NCBI GenBank assembly: GCA_903895255.1
Contig: CAITTG010000125.1
Span: 1 to 64,000, forward strand
Direction of reading: 5' to 3'
DNA from: an uncultured Verrucomicrobia subdivision 3 bacterium
GTDB lineage: Bacteria > Verrucomicrobiota > Verrucomicrobiia > Limisphaerales > UBA11358
DNA: 64,000 bases
The translations under genes were made by a program, and so were the position numbers. Positions 51,829 to 59,849 of this stretch are shown here, piece by piece (positions within the stretch are counted from its first letter, which is position 1; every line of letters begins with the position of its first letter). Below the pieces are notes generated by a model. The model worked only from the letters and a program-made list of their open reading frames with translations, did no database searches and was not told where the DNA came from.

Positions 51829-54507
51829 TCATCCACCCAGCTTGTGGTTAATCGCCGCCAAATCATTCCCCTTGGGCATGATGAACAACCCCTTGCCCCC
51901 GCTCCGGCTTTCCCAGACCGCGCCCACCAATCGCTTATCCTCGGCATCGGCATACAAGTGATCGCCTTTGTATTCCACGACCAGCACTCGACCGTCGTGG
52001 AGGAGGCAGACGAAGTCGGGATAAAACCAGTCGGTCGCAGTTTGCAGGCGGAAGGAAGAGCTTTTGCGCGCCAGATTGCGCACCCAGAACTTCACTTCCG
52101 GCAAGCCGTCGAGGTATTGCGCACATTTAAATTCCTCCGTTGGCTTGCCACTGGCCGTCTTTTCGTACAGTTCACCGGGTTTGGTTCCGAAATAATGCTT
52201 TTCAAACTTAAAGCCGCCCTCGTAAACCCGGCTCGGCTCGTAGCTCATCGTCTTGAAATTGAGCACCCGTTCCTCACTCACCGTCAACGGGGAGCCAGGG
52301 AGTAAAAATTCCTGGAAGGCGGTTTTGATTTCCGCATTCCGGTGGGCCTGGATGCGCTGCTCCACCTCATCCCGCAGCCGGAACCGGTCCAGCCCGAGCA
52401 ACCCCACGTCGGTAATGCCATGTTTCGCCTGGAGTCCCCGGATGACCTTGGCCAGAAATTCCGCCGATTCCCCAGCGGGAATGTCCTGATGATCAATCTG
52501 CCGGTCCAGCCACGCCACCAGGCTTTCCAGCGTCCAATCGGTGGTGCCGCTCAGGGCAAAAACCTGCTGGTGCAGGGTGGTGATGAAGTCATGCGCCGCC
52601 GTTTCCTCCAACAGTTTCGATTCCACCTGTCCGCGCGTGCCCACATTCAGTTCCCCGGCTTTGCCCAGGGGACGTTTCAAGGGATTGTAGTCGGCGTTGA
52701 GGGTCGCGTCTTTGGCCCCCAATTTCCACGGATGTTCCAGCAAAAACGTGCGCTCGAATTCAAACAGCAGCCCGTCCTCCCGCACGCAGAGCAGCGGGAC
52801 CATGAAATCCAACTGCCGTTCATAAGGCGAAGGTTCCCGGGTTTGACCACTCCCGCCAAAGGCCTTCTCCGCCGCGCGCACCAACTCCACCGTGGCCTGC
52901 ACTTTCGCCCGGGCCTCGGGCGTCTTCACGCAACTGGCCAGCTTTTCCGACTCCTGTTTGTCCAAGGGCACCAGCACGGTGATTTCCCCCTTGGCGGTGT
53001 CAATGCGCGCCTTGCCCGCCAGCGCCAGTTCCTGCACCTGGGCCACCGCCCCATCAATCTCCGCCGGCGCCACCTGCACCGTCCGGGGTTGCGCCCCCAG
53101 CGGCAGCGCGCCTTGGGAAATGGGAATGATAATCCGCTCCGCCTCGGCTGCCGTAAACCCATTGCTTTCCAGCGCCTCCCGCAACTCGGCCAGCACCTCC
53201 GTGATCGAGTCCGAAACCGAGAAGGCATAGGCGCAATTCAGGTCCGGATGCTGCTTCTCCCGGGCATTGGGCAGGCGCAGAATGCGGCCAACAATTTGCT
53301 CGATGGCCGTGGCCGACCGCGTTTCCTTCAAGCTGCACAACACATAGGCAAAGGGACAATCCCAGCCCTCCCGCAATTTTTGCACCGTGATGATAATCCG
53401 CACCGCCGGTTCTTTGGCCGACCGGATGTCTTCCGCACTCGGGAGTTCATCCTGCGCCCCCACGGATATTTTAATCTGTTCCCGGGCAATGCCGAATTCG
53501 GCCACCAACCGTTCGCGCAAGGGTTCGCAGTCACTCACCCGTTCGGCCTGGAGCAAAATAATGGGCCGGATGTACTCACCGGTTTGTTGAGTTTCAGCCA
53601 ATGCCAGCTTTTCCAAATCGGCGCGCAGAGTGATGGCTTCCGCCAGTAATTGCTGCTTTTGGCTGGGATGCCGGGTAATCACGCGCAAAGGCAGTTTGAC
53701 CATTTGCGCCGCCTTCAATTCCGCCGCCGAAACGTGGTGCAGCACATTGGACGGATTTTTCGTCCGGGCCGGGGTGGCCGTGAATTCCACAATGCAGGAC
53801 GGCAGCACATTCCCCAGCGTGGCAAAGCTCAAATCCGTCCGGGCGTTATGGGCCTCGTCCACAATCACCACCGGCCGGCGCAGCCGGAGCATGTTCACCA
53901 GGGAGGGCTTGGGCTTGCCATCCGCCCCCGGCAGCAATTCCGCCAGCCGGTCTGCCGGCACATTCAACAAATGCTCGGCAAACGCGCCATTCTGGTCATA
54001 GACCTTGCGCCCGGTGGTGTCCTCCACCCGGAACGCCTGGATCGTGGCCACAATGACCACGGTTTGCCCCTCCACCGTCGCCCGCGACAGCCGCAAGGCC
54101 TCTTCAATCGTCACCACCTCCACCGCCCCGCACGCCAGTTCCAGCGCCCGCCGGTAGGCATGGCGGGGATCGCGCAAGGCGTCCGCCGTCTGGTCGAGAA
54201 TCGTGTTGCTCGGCACCAACCAGAGCACCACCGCCCGGTCCGCCCGCAGCAATTCCGTGATCGCCAGCCCCGCCGTGTAACAGGCGAGCAGGGTTTTCCC
54301 CCCGCCCGTCGGCACCCGCAAACACACGTAGGGCATGCCCGGGGTGAGGCCCGTCGCCACCACCGGCAAATAGGGCACGGCGGGCAGGGAATTACCGGCC
54401 AGCACCGCCCGGTAGGCCTCCTCCGGCCGGCCATCCCGGGACGTTTGCCGGAAAAAATCCCGCAGCGAATCCAGCACCCGCTCTTGATAGTTTTTAAGTG
54501 CGATCAT
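51829..54507 (-). CDS. res: Type III restriction endonuclease subunit Res-like helicase-nuclease
   Basis: An 892-aa protein. SF2 motifs: Q-region MIALKNYQERVLDSL, Walker A VPTGGGKTLLA (residues 65-75), DEAH in VVIVDEAHNARTD (about 213-221), TATP in FTATPAR (about 237), and motif VI in EQIVGRILRLPN (about 408). The C-terminal nuclease candidate is WFYPDFVCLLHDGRVLVVEY then KGDHL (about 828-850), a PD-(D/E)xK pattern as in type III Res proteins. It would cut DNA after translocation when partner Mod sites are unmodified. It lies downstream of mod, with two small genes between. Confidence 0.92.
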   Translation of the reverse strand: MIALKNYQERVLDSLRDFFRQTSRDGRPEEAYRAVLAGNSLPAVPYLPVVATGLTPGMPYVCLRVPTGGGKTLLACYTAGLAITELLRADRAVVLWLVPSNTILDQTADALRDPRHAYRRALELACGAVEVVTIEEALRLSRATVEGQTVVIVATIQAFRVEDTTGRKVYDQNGAFAEHLLNVPADRLAELLPGADGKPKPSLVNMLRLRRPVVIVDEAHNARTDLSFATLGNVLPSCIVEFTATPARTKNPSNVLHHVSAAELKAAQMVKLPLRVITRHPSQKQQLLAEAITLRADLEKLALAETQQTGEYIRPIILLQAERVSDCEPLRERLVAEFGIAREQIKISVGAQDELPSAEDIRSAKEPAVRIIITVQKLREGWDCPFAYVLCSLKETRSATAIEQIVGRILRLPNAREKQHPDLNCAYAFSVSDSITEVLAELREALESNGFTAAEAERIIIPISQGALPLGAQPRTVQVAPAEIDGAVAQVQELALAGKARIDTAKGEITVLVPLDKQESEKLASCVKTPEARAKVQATVELVRAAEKAFGGSGQTREPSPYERQLDFMVPLLCVREDGLLFEFERTFLLEHPWKLGAKDATLNADYNPLKRPLGKAGELNVGTRGQVESKLLEETAAHDFITTLHQQVFALSGTTDWTLESLVAWLDRQIDHQDIPAGESAEFLAKVIRGLQAKHGITDVGLLGLDRFRLRDEVEQRIQAHRNAEIKTAFQEFLLPGSPLTVSEERVLNFKTMSYEPSRVYEGGFKFEKHYFGTKPGELYEKTASGKPTEEFKCAQYLDGLPEVKFWVRNLARKSSSFRLQTATDWFYPDFVCLLHDGRVLVVEYKGDHLYADAEDKRLVGAVWESRSGGKGLFIMPKGNDLAAINHKLGG

Positions 54508-55046
54508 TCGGGGTTGGGGTTAAAACCCTTGATGCGGCGGCGTGGCTCCAGGAGCGGTTCGGGTGCCGGTGCCAGCAGCGGTTGCAGTTTTTTCCAGATC
54601 ATGCTCAAGGCCGCGTCCTGTTGCAGTAGCGTCTTGTCAATCTCCGCCAGTCGTTTGAGGATGGCCGAGTTGGCCGCCAGATGCTCGCGCATTTGCAGGA
54701 ATGCCCGCACCACAAACACACTCATGGCCACCGCTTCCGGACTGTTCAAAACCGTCGCCGCCATGATCGCGCCGTGCTCGGTGAAGGCATGGGGCAACTT
54801 GCGACGGCCACCGTGGGAATTGCTTGCGGCCACACTTGAAGTCACAATTTGTGACTTCAAGTTTTCCCACTCCACCGCCGTGAGTTGTATGTGGAAATCC
54901 GCCGGGAAACGCTCAGCGTTGCGTTTGATGGCTTGGTTAAATACCTTCGTCGGCACGCCATAAAGTTCTGCCAGATCGGCATCCAAAATAACCTTCTGCT
55001 GGCGCAGGTTGAATATTAACGACTCAATTGGCTTTTTCGGTTTCAT
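54504..55046 (-). CDS. ORF6N-domain protein
   Basis: A 180-aa protein. Residues about 8-90 match the ORF6N domain: LIFNLRQQKVILDADLAELY, VFNQAIKRNAERFPADFHIQ, LPHAFTEHGAIMAATVLNSP. The domain is DNA-binding and known from phage antirepressors and bacterial accessory genes. The C-terminal third has a coiled-coil-like segment (AILKRLAEIDKTLLQQDAAL) and a Pro/Arg-rich tail. It overlaps the res start by 4 bp, so it is made from the same transcript; a regulatory role in the cassette is inferred. Confidence 0.88.
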   Translation of the reverse strand: MKPKKPIESLIFNLRQQKVILDADLAELYGVPTKVFNQAIKRNAERFPADFHIQLTAVEWENLKSQIVTSSVAASNSHGGRRKLPHAFTEHGAIMAATVLNSPEAVAMSVFVVRAFLQMREHLAANSAILKRLAEIDKTLLQQDAALSMIWKKLQPLLAPAPEPLLEPRRRIKGFNPNPE

Positions 55047-55052
55047 GTGGTT

Positions 55053-55265
55053 TTATGGCTTTGGATAGGCAAATCCGATGGCCCGCGCCTCACGACCTTC
55101 CCGCTCTGCCGCCTGCCAGTCCAGCGCATCCAAAACCGACTCTGGCAGGGATGAATCCGTTTCCAGCAAACGTCGAAGTTCCCGTTTGTGCTGGTAAAGG
55201 CGCCACACCGCCTCATTTTCATTGTTTCGGCGCGCCAGTTCCTGGGGATCCATCATCGCTTTCAT
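55053..55265 (-). CDS. Small protein between mod and ORF6N gene
   Basis: A 70-aa charged protein (ELARRNNENEAVWRLYQHKR, LLETDSSLPESVLDALDW), predicted all-helical, no known family. It overlaps the mod stop by 4 bp (ATGA) and ends 6 bp before the ORF6N start, so it belongs to the restriction-modification operon. Start ATG 55265; the ATG pair near 55256 is an alternative. Confidence 0.68.
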   Translation of the reverse strand: MKAMMDPQELARRNNENEAVWRLYQHKRELRRLLETDSSLPESVLDALDWQAAEREGREARAIGFAYPKP

Positions 55266-56932
55266 GACACTTTGATTTCGTAGGGGGTTTGCCGCACAAC
55301 AATCCGCTCCGCCTGCAACCGGTCCTTGCCCAGCAGGCAGCCCGCGCAATAAATGACCTTTTGCCCGTCAAAGGCCGGCAATTGCGCCAGCACCGCCCGG
55401 GTGAGGATGTTGCCGCCACTGGCGCTTTTATCGCCCAAAATGCCGTTGAACAACAGATAAATCCCCACCCCGCGACACACCCCCAACAAAGGAGACCATT
55501 TCTTGGTAGCAGCCGACGTGAGGAGGCTCTGATTGTCTGTTCCGCCCGGATTTGAAGTGAACCTCCTCACGTCGACTGCTACGAGATCCGGCAGGGGTTC
55601 GCCGGTTTCCGTGAAATAAACGTGCCGGGCCAGGTCCGCAAATCGCACGGTTGCCTTGATTTGTCCATGCTCGTCAAACAACGGCTCGCCCAGTTCGCAA
55701 AAGCGGAAACCGCCGCCCAAGCCTTCAACTTTCTCGCCTTTAGCGTTGGTGTAACCCTGCGCGACGCGCTTGACGCGCTCAGCGGTGATGTCACGGGCAA
55801 TTTTTGGCTCCATTTCCACGAGGATGAAACGGCGGTTACCGCTATCTTCTGCGTTTTGCTTAAGAACCGCATGGGCAGTCGTGCCACTACCAGCAAAAGA
55901 GTCGAGAACAATTGCCCCTGGAGGAGCACAGTAATCAATGACCCGTTGAATAACGGAAACGGGTTTTGGAAATGCAAAAACTCGCTCCACAAGAATATCG
56001 TCAAGATCACGAGCCCCCGACAATGTTTTGAATTCATCCCAAAACGAGGACGCTGGCATTCTTACTTTAGCCTCTGATAAAAAACGCTTTTTGCGCGGTT
56101 TTCCGCTCTTTGGGCTTTGTGGCCACCAAATTCGATTTTCTTCCAAAAGCTTTTTGTATCCTGTTTCATCCGTGATCCATCCATATGCAGGGTCTGGTCC
56201 CCACACTTTATTTGTCTCGGGCTGAATCATACTGTAAGCATGAAGATTAGGGCGCGCGTCAGCCGTGGCCTTACCTGTGAGAGGATCTGTAACGTAAGGG
56301 CCGCGTGGATCATTGTCAGGATTTTTAAAATCGCTCCGGTCAATAACTCGCCCTTCGATCCGTGAGTTGGCTGATTTGCCGTAAACCAGGATGTACTCGT
56401 GGTCTGGCGACAGATGAGTTTTAATCCGGTTATCCGTGTTTCGTGTATTCCAGACTATGGTTCCTAATGCATTTGCTTTGCCGAATATCTCATCAAGCAT
56501 GAGCTTTAAGAAACCAAGCTCGACCTCGTCAAGTGAAACGAGAATCACCCCATCATCACTGAGAAATTGCCGAAGCAAAGCCAGCCGTGGATACATCATG
56601 CAAAGCCATTTATCATGGCGGGAGAGGTCTTCGGCCTCCTTGCCCACGGCTTTGCCCAGCCATTCCTTGATGAGTGGGCTGTTCACGTTATCGTTGTAAA
56701 CCCAGCCCTCGTTGCCCGTGTTGTACGGGGGATCAATATAGATGCATTTGACCTGGCCGGCGTAATAGGGGAGCAGGGCCTTGAGCGCCACCAGATTGTC
56801 CCCCTGCACGATCAAATTGCCGCTGCCGGGGTCGCCCACGGCCAGTTCCGGCACGTCCTTGAGCAGCCGGAACGGCACGGCATGGTGATGGTTCACCACG
56901 GTTTCCTTCCCTATCCAGTTCAGTGTCGGCAT
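55262..56932 (-). CDS. mod: Type III-like DNA adenine-N6 methyltransferase Mod
   Basis: A 556-aa beta-class methyltransferase. Catalytic motif IV IDPPYNTGNEGWVYND (about residues 66-81) precedes SAM motif I LDSFAGSGTTAHAVL (about 340-354), the order of type III Mod and related N6-adenine enzymes. HDKWLCMMYPRLALLRQFLS lies between. Residues about 451-476 are encoded by a 77-bp palindromic element (55506-55582) kept in frame. First gene of mod-small ORF-ORF6N-res. ATG 56932; the open frame to 56971 is non-conserved. The central region 55.8-56.5 kb is less GC-rich than its surroundings, consistent with transfer of the cassette. Confidence 0.92.
   Translation of the reverse strand: MPTLNWIGKETVVNHHHAVPFRLLKDVPELAVGDPGSGNLIVQGDNLVALKALLPYYAGQVKCIYIDPPYNTGNEGWVYNDNVNSPLIKEWLGKAVGKEAEDLSRHDKWLCMMYPRLALLRQFLSDDGVILVSLDEVELGFLKLMLDEIFGKANALGTIVWNTRNTDNRIKTHLSPDHEYILVYGKSANSRIEGRVIDRSDFKNPDNDPRGPYVTDPLTGKATADARPNLHAYSMIQPETNKVWGPDPAYGWITDETGYKKLLEENRIWWPQSPKSGKPRKKRFLSEAKVRMPASSFWDEFKTLSGARDLDDILVERVFAFPKPVSVIQRVIDYCAPPGAIVLDSFAGSGTTAHAVLKQNAEDSGNRRFILVEMEPKIARDITAERVKRVAQGYTNAKGEKVEGLGGGFRFCELGEPLFDEHGQIKATVRFADLARHVYFTETGEPLPDLVAVDVRRFTSNPGGTDNQSLLTSAATKKWSPLLGVCRGVGIYLLFNGILGDKSASGGNILTRAVLAQLPAFDGQKVIYCAGCLLGKDRLQAERIVVRQTPYEIKVS
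55506..55582. repeat. Palindromic element inside mod reading frame (family D)
   Basis: 21-bp arms (GTAGCAGCCGACGTGAGGAG+G at 55506-55526, inverse at 55562-55582, one mismatch) flank a 35-bp loop. On the coding strand it is translated without a stop as AVDVRRFTSNPGGTDNQSLL then TSAAT. Confidence 0.88.
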
Positions 56933-57035
56933 GTAATGTGTCGTCCATCGTAGGCCAACCCCGGCCCGCAATCAAACCAAAGCCGGCCAGGGCGCCTACA
57001 TTTTAGTGGTAAGGGACTTCAAGCAAGCCTCTTAA

Positions 57036-57088
57036 AAAAAATTTAACTCTTTTTGGACCCTGGACAGCCGTTGTCCAGGGTCCCCCGC
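57036..57088. repeat. Family C direct repeat, right copy (hairpin core)
   Basis: Same-orientation copy of 51766-51818; the mismatches are TCTA/TTTA, TTTTC/TTTTG and CGG/CGT. The 10-bp stem ACCCTGGACA/TGTCCAGGGT is intact (57057-57081). It lies 103 bp upstream of the mod start, so the pair brackets res, ORF6N, small ORF and mod (5.2 kb). Confidence 0.88.
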
Positions 57089-57210
57089 TACACTCGTCCC
57101 CGATGATCGTGCCCCTGCCATCATGTCGCCGCCGCCCGGCCCGCCGCCGGACGTCCAAACCCGCCTGCCCAAAGGCCGCCGGCCAAAACCCCAGACCTCA
57201 GTCAACCTCA

Positions 57211-57250
57211 CATCAGACTACATCCGGGTACATCCGGCCACATCCGGCCA
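57211..57250. repeat. Four 10-bp tandem units upstream of the DUF2760 operon
   Basis: CATCAGACTA, CATCCGGGTA, CATCCGGCCA, CATCCGGCCA in direct succession: about one helical turn per unit, 164-204 bp before the DUF2760 start. It could be a phased protein-binding array or slippage product. Confidence 0.6.
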
Positions 57251-57413
57251 ATAAAAAAATTCCACCCCATTCAGGTCAGGCGGGTGATTCGTGGGCAAAA
57301 GTTATGAATGCCGCCCCCCAAGGCCAAATCTTGAAGATTCGCGAACATTTATCCCCCGCCCGAAATCAAATTTGCCCTTTATCCTTAAAAACGGCATAAT
57401 CACCCCGAATTTT

Positions 57414-57971
57414 ATGGAGCAACCCATCCCATCAAAAGCATCGTTCGGACAGCGGCTGGCCACCGGGCTGGCCTGTTTTACGCGCGCCCTCGGCAGTCCG
57501 GAGTTCTGCCGCCAGGCCGCCGCCCTGCTGCAACCCGCTCCCGCCCCGGCCGCCCCTGTGGCAGCCAAACCCGTTGAACTCCCCCCGGAACGCCGCCACG
57601 CCGCCGGCCTGGCCGTCCTCGCCCTCCTCCAGCGCGAGGGCCGGCTCATTGATTTTCTGCAAGAAGACATGGCCGCCTACTCCGATGCCGAAATCGGCGG
57701 CGCCGCCCGCGTCGTCCACGCCGGCTGCCGCAAAGTCCTCGCCGACCAGCTCACCCTCGAACCCGTGCTCAAGGAAGCCGAGGGCGCCGCCATCACAGTG
57801 CCCGCCGGCTTCGACGCCCAGCGCATCCGCCTCACCGGCAACCTCGCCGGCCAGCCGCCCTTCAGCGGCACCCTCAAGCACCACGGCTGGCTCGCGACTT
57901 CCGTCCGCCTGCCCACCGTCTCCGAAACCCTCGACCCACGCGTCCTTGCCCCCGCCGAAGTCGAGTTGTAA
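57414..57971 (+). CDS. DUF2760-domain protein
   Basis: A 185-aa protein, ATG 57414 (MEQPIPSK). The DUF2760 core covers about residues 55-185: LAVLALLQREGRLIDFLQED, YSDAEIGGAARVVHAGCRK and the C-terminal FSGTLKHHGWLATSVRLP. An Ala/Pro-rich linker (PAPAPAAPVAAKP) precedes it. DUF2760 genes typically stand just before Hsp70-like genes, as here (22 bp to the next start), which suggests a partner or adaptor of that chaperone. Biochemical role unknown. Confidence 0.88.
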   Translation: MEQPIPSKASFGQRLATGLACFTRALGSPEFCRQAAALLQPAPAPAAPVAAKPVELPPERRHAAGLAVLALLQREGRLIDFLQEDMAAYSDAEIGGAARVVHAGCRKVLADQLTLEPVLKEAEGAAITVPAGFDAQRIRLTGNLAGQPPFSGTLKHHGWLATSVRLPTVSETLDPRVLAPAEVEL

Positions 57972-57993
57972 TCCCATATTAAAGCCCTGCCTC

Positions 57994-59829
57994 ATGTCCA
58001 CCTATTCCATCGGGATTGACCTCGGCACCACGAACAGCGCGGTCTCGTATTTCAAACTCGCCGACGCCACCGCGCGCGGCCAGGCCCAGACCATGCTGGC
58101 CATTCCGCAAGTAACGGCCGTGGGCACCGTCGGGGAAAAGCTGTTGCTGCCTTCGTTCCTTTATTTGCCCAACGCCGCCGAATTCCCCGCCGGCTCGCTC
58201 GCGCTGCCGTGGGATAAAAACCCGGCCAGCGTGGTCGGCGAATTCGCCCGCGCCCACGGCAGCAAAGTCCCCATGCGCCTCGTCGCCTCCGCCAAAAGCT
58301 GGCTCTGCCACGCCGGCGTGGACCGCCAGGCCGCCATCCTGCCCTGGCAGGCGCCCGAGGATGTGCAACGCATTTCCCCGCTGGCCGCCGCGGCGCAGTA
58401 CCTGGGCCATTTGCGCGCCGCTTGGGATCACCAATTCCCGAATGATCCGCTCGCTCAACAAGACGTGGTGCTCACTGTGCCCGCGTCCTTTGACGCCGCC
58501 GCGCGCGACCTTACCTTGAAAGCCGCGCAAGACGCCGGCCTGCCCAACGTCACCCTCATCGAAGAGCCCCAGGCTGCCTTCTATGCCTGGCTGGAACAAA
58601 TGGGCGAAGGCTTTCGCAAAGTCGTCAAACCCGGCGACGTCGTGCTGGTCGTGGATGTCGGCGGCGGCACCACGGATTTTTCGCTCATCGCGGTGACGGC
58701 CAAGGACGGCGACGTGGCCCTCACCCGCGTGGCCGTGGGTGATCACATTTTATTGGGGGGCGACAACATGGACCTCGCGCTCGCGCACACAGTGAACCAG
58801 CGCCTCACCGCCGCCGGCAAAAAACTGGATGCCTGGCAGTTCAACGCCCTCACCCACGCCTGCCGTCAGGCCAAGGAAACGCTCTTTGCCGATCCCGCGC
58901 TCAATCAATGTCCGCTCGTGGTCCCCGGTCGCGGTTCCTCGCTCATCGGCGGCACGATCAAGGCCGAGCTGAGCCGCGAAGAGTTGACCCGCGTCCTCAC
59001 CGATGGCTTTTTCCCCAAAGTCGCCGTGACCGATCTGCCCCAGAGCACCCGCCGCACCGGTCTGGCACAAATGGCCCTGCCCTACGCCCAGGACGCCGGC
59101 GTCACGCGGCACCTCGCCGCCTTCCTCACCCGTCAAGCCCGCGCCATGGCCGCCGCCCACGATGCCCCGGTGCCGGTGACCGGGCGCACCTTCGTCCACC
59201 CCACGGCGGTTTTGTTCAACGGCGGCGCCTTCAAAGCCAGCCCGCTCAAGGAACGCGTGCTGGAAGTGTTAAACACCTGGCTCGCCGCCGATGGCGGCCA
59301 GCCCGTCAAGGAATTGGAAGGCGCGGAACTGGACCTCGCCGTCGCGCGCGGCGCGGCTTACTACGGCTGGGTGCGCCACGGCCACGGCCTGCGCATCCGG
59401 GGCGGCACCGCCCGCGCTTATTATGTGGGCATTGAAACGGCAATGCCCGCCGTGCCCGGCATGGAACCGCCCGTGAAAGCCCTGTGCGTTGCGCCCTTCG
59501 GCATGGAGGAAGGCACCCAGGCCGACGTGCCGCCGCAGGAATTTGGCCTGGTGGTCGGCGAGCCCACGAGCTTTCGCTTCTTCGCCAGCTCCGTGCGCCG
59601 CGACGACCGCGTCGGCACCATGCTGGACGACGTGGCCGGCAACGATGAACTCGAGGAAGTCGCGCCCATCGAAACCACCCTCATTGCCCAGGTGGTCCAG
59701 GAAGGCAAACTCATCCCGGTGAATTTGCAGGCCCTGGTCACGGAAATCGGCACCCTGGAATTGCGCTGCCTGGAAAAAGGCGGCCCCGGCCAGTGGAAGC
59801 TGGAGCTCAACGTGCGGATGAAAGAGTAG
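57994..59829 (+). CDS. Hsp70-family (DnaK-like) protein, first paralogue
   Basis: A 611-aa protein. Actin-fold ATPase motifs: phosphate-1 GIDLGTTNSAVSY (about residues 7-19), VLTVPASFDAAARDLTLKAA, EEPQAAFYAWL, phosphate-2 LVVDVGGGTTDFSLI (about 218-232) and adenosine motif LFNGGAFKASPLKERVLEVL (about 407-426). The nucleotide-binding domain carries long insertions (about 470 aa), and the C-terminal part (about 490-611) is only weakly like the DnaK beta-sandwich and lacks the helical lid and EEVD-type tail. It belongs to the divergent Hsp70 group found with DUF2760. Middle gene of a three-gene operon. Confidence 0.92.
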   Translation: MSTYSIGIDLGTTNSAVSYFKLADATARGQAQTMLAIPQVTAVGTVGEKLLLPSFLYLPNAAEFPAGSLALPWDKNPASVVGEFARAHGSKVPMRLVASAKSWLCHAGVDRQAAILPWQAPEDVQRISPLAAAAQYLGHLRAAWDHQFPNDPLAQQDVVLTVPASFDAAARDLTLKAAQDAGLPNVTLIEEPQAAFYAWLEQMGEGFRKVVKPGDVVLVVDVGGGTTDFSLIAVTAKDGDVALTRVAVGDHILLGGDNMDLALAHTVNQRLTAAGKKLDAWQFNALTHACRQAKETLFADPALNQCPLVVPGRGSSLIGGTIKAELSREELTRVLTDGFFPKVAVTDLPQSTRRTGLAQMALPYAQDAGVTRHLAAFLTRQARAMAAAHDAPVPVTGRTFVHPTAVLFNGGAFKASPLKERVLEVLNTWLAADGGQPVKELEGAELDLAVARGAAYYGWVRHGHGLRIRGGTARAYYVGIETAMPAVPGMEPPVKALCVAPFGMEEGTQADVPPQEFGLVVGEPTSFRFFASSVRRDDRVGTMLDDVAGNDELEEVAPIETTLIAQVVQEGKLIPVNLQALVTEIGTLELRCLEKGGPGQWKLELNVRMKE

Positions 59830-59849
59830 CGCGGCCGCCGCGCCTGAGC

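Larger units (their letters stand above)
56933..57413. other. Intergenic region between mod and the DUF2760-Hsp70 operon
   Basis: 481 bp without a convincing gene. It holds the right family C repeat (57036-57088) and a 10-bp tandem array (57211-57250). A short ORF at 57103-57399 is low complexity and has no family resemblance. This region must contain the divergent promoters of mod and the DUF2760 operon. Confidence 0.6.

Noticed and set aside
57103-57399. 98-codon plus-strand ORF upstream of DUF2760
   Set aside because: Arg/Pro-rich, spans the 10-bp tandem array, and resembles no family.
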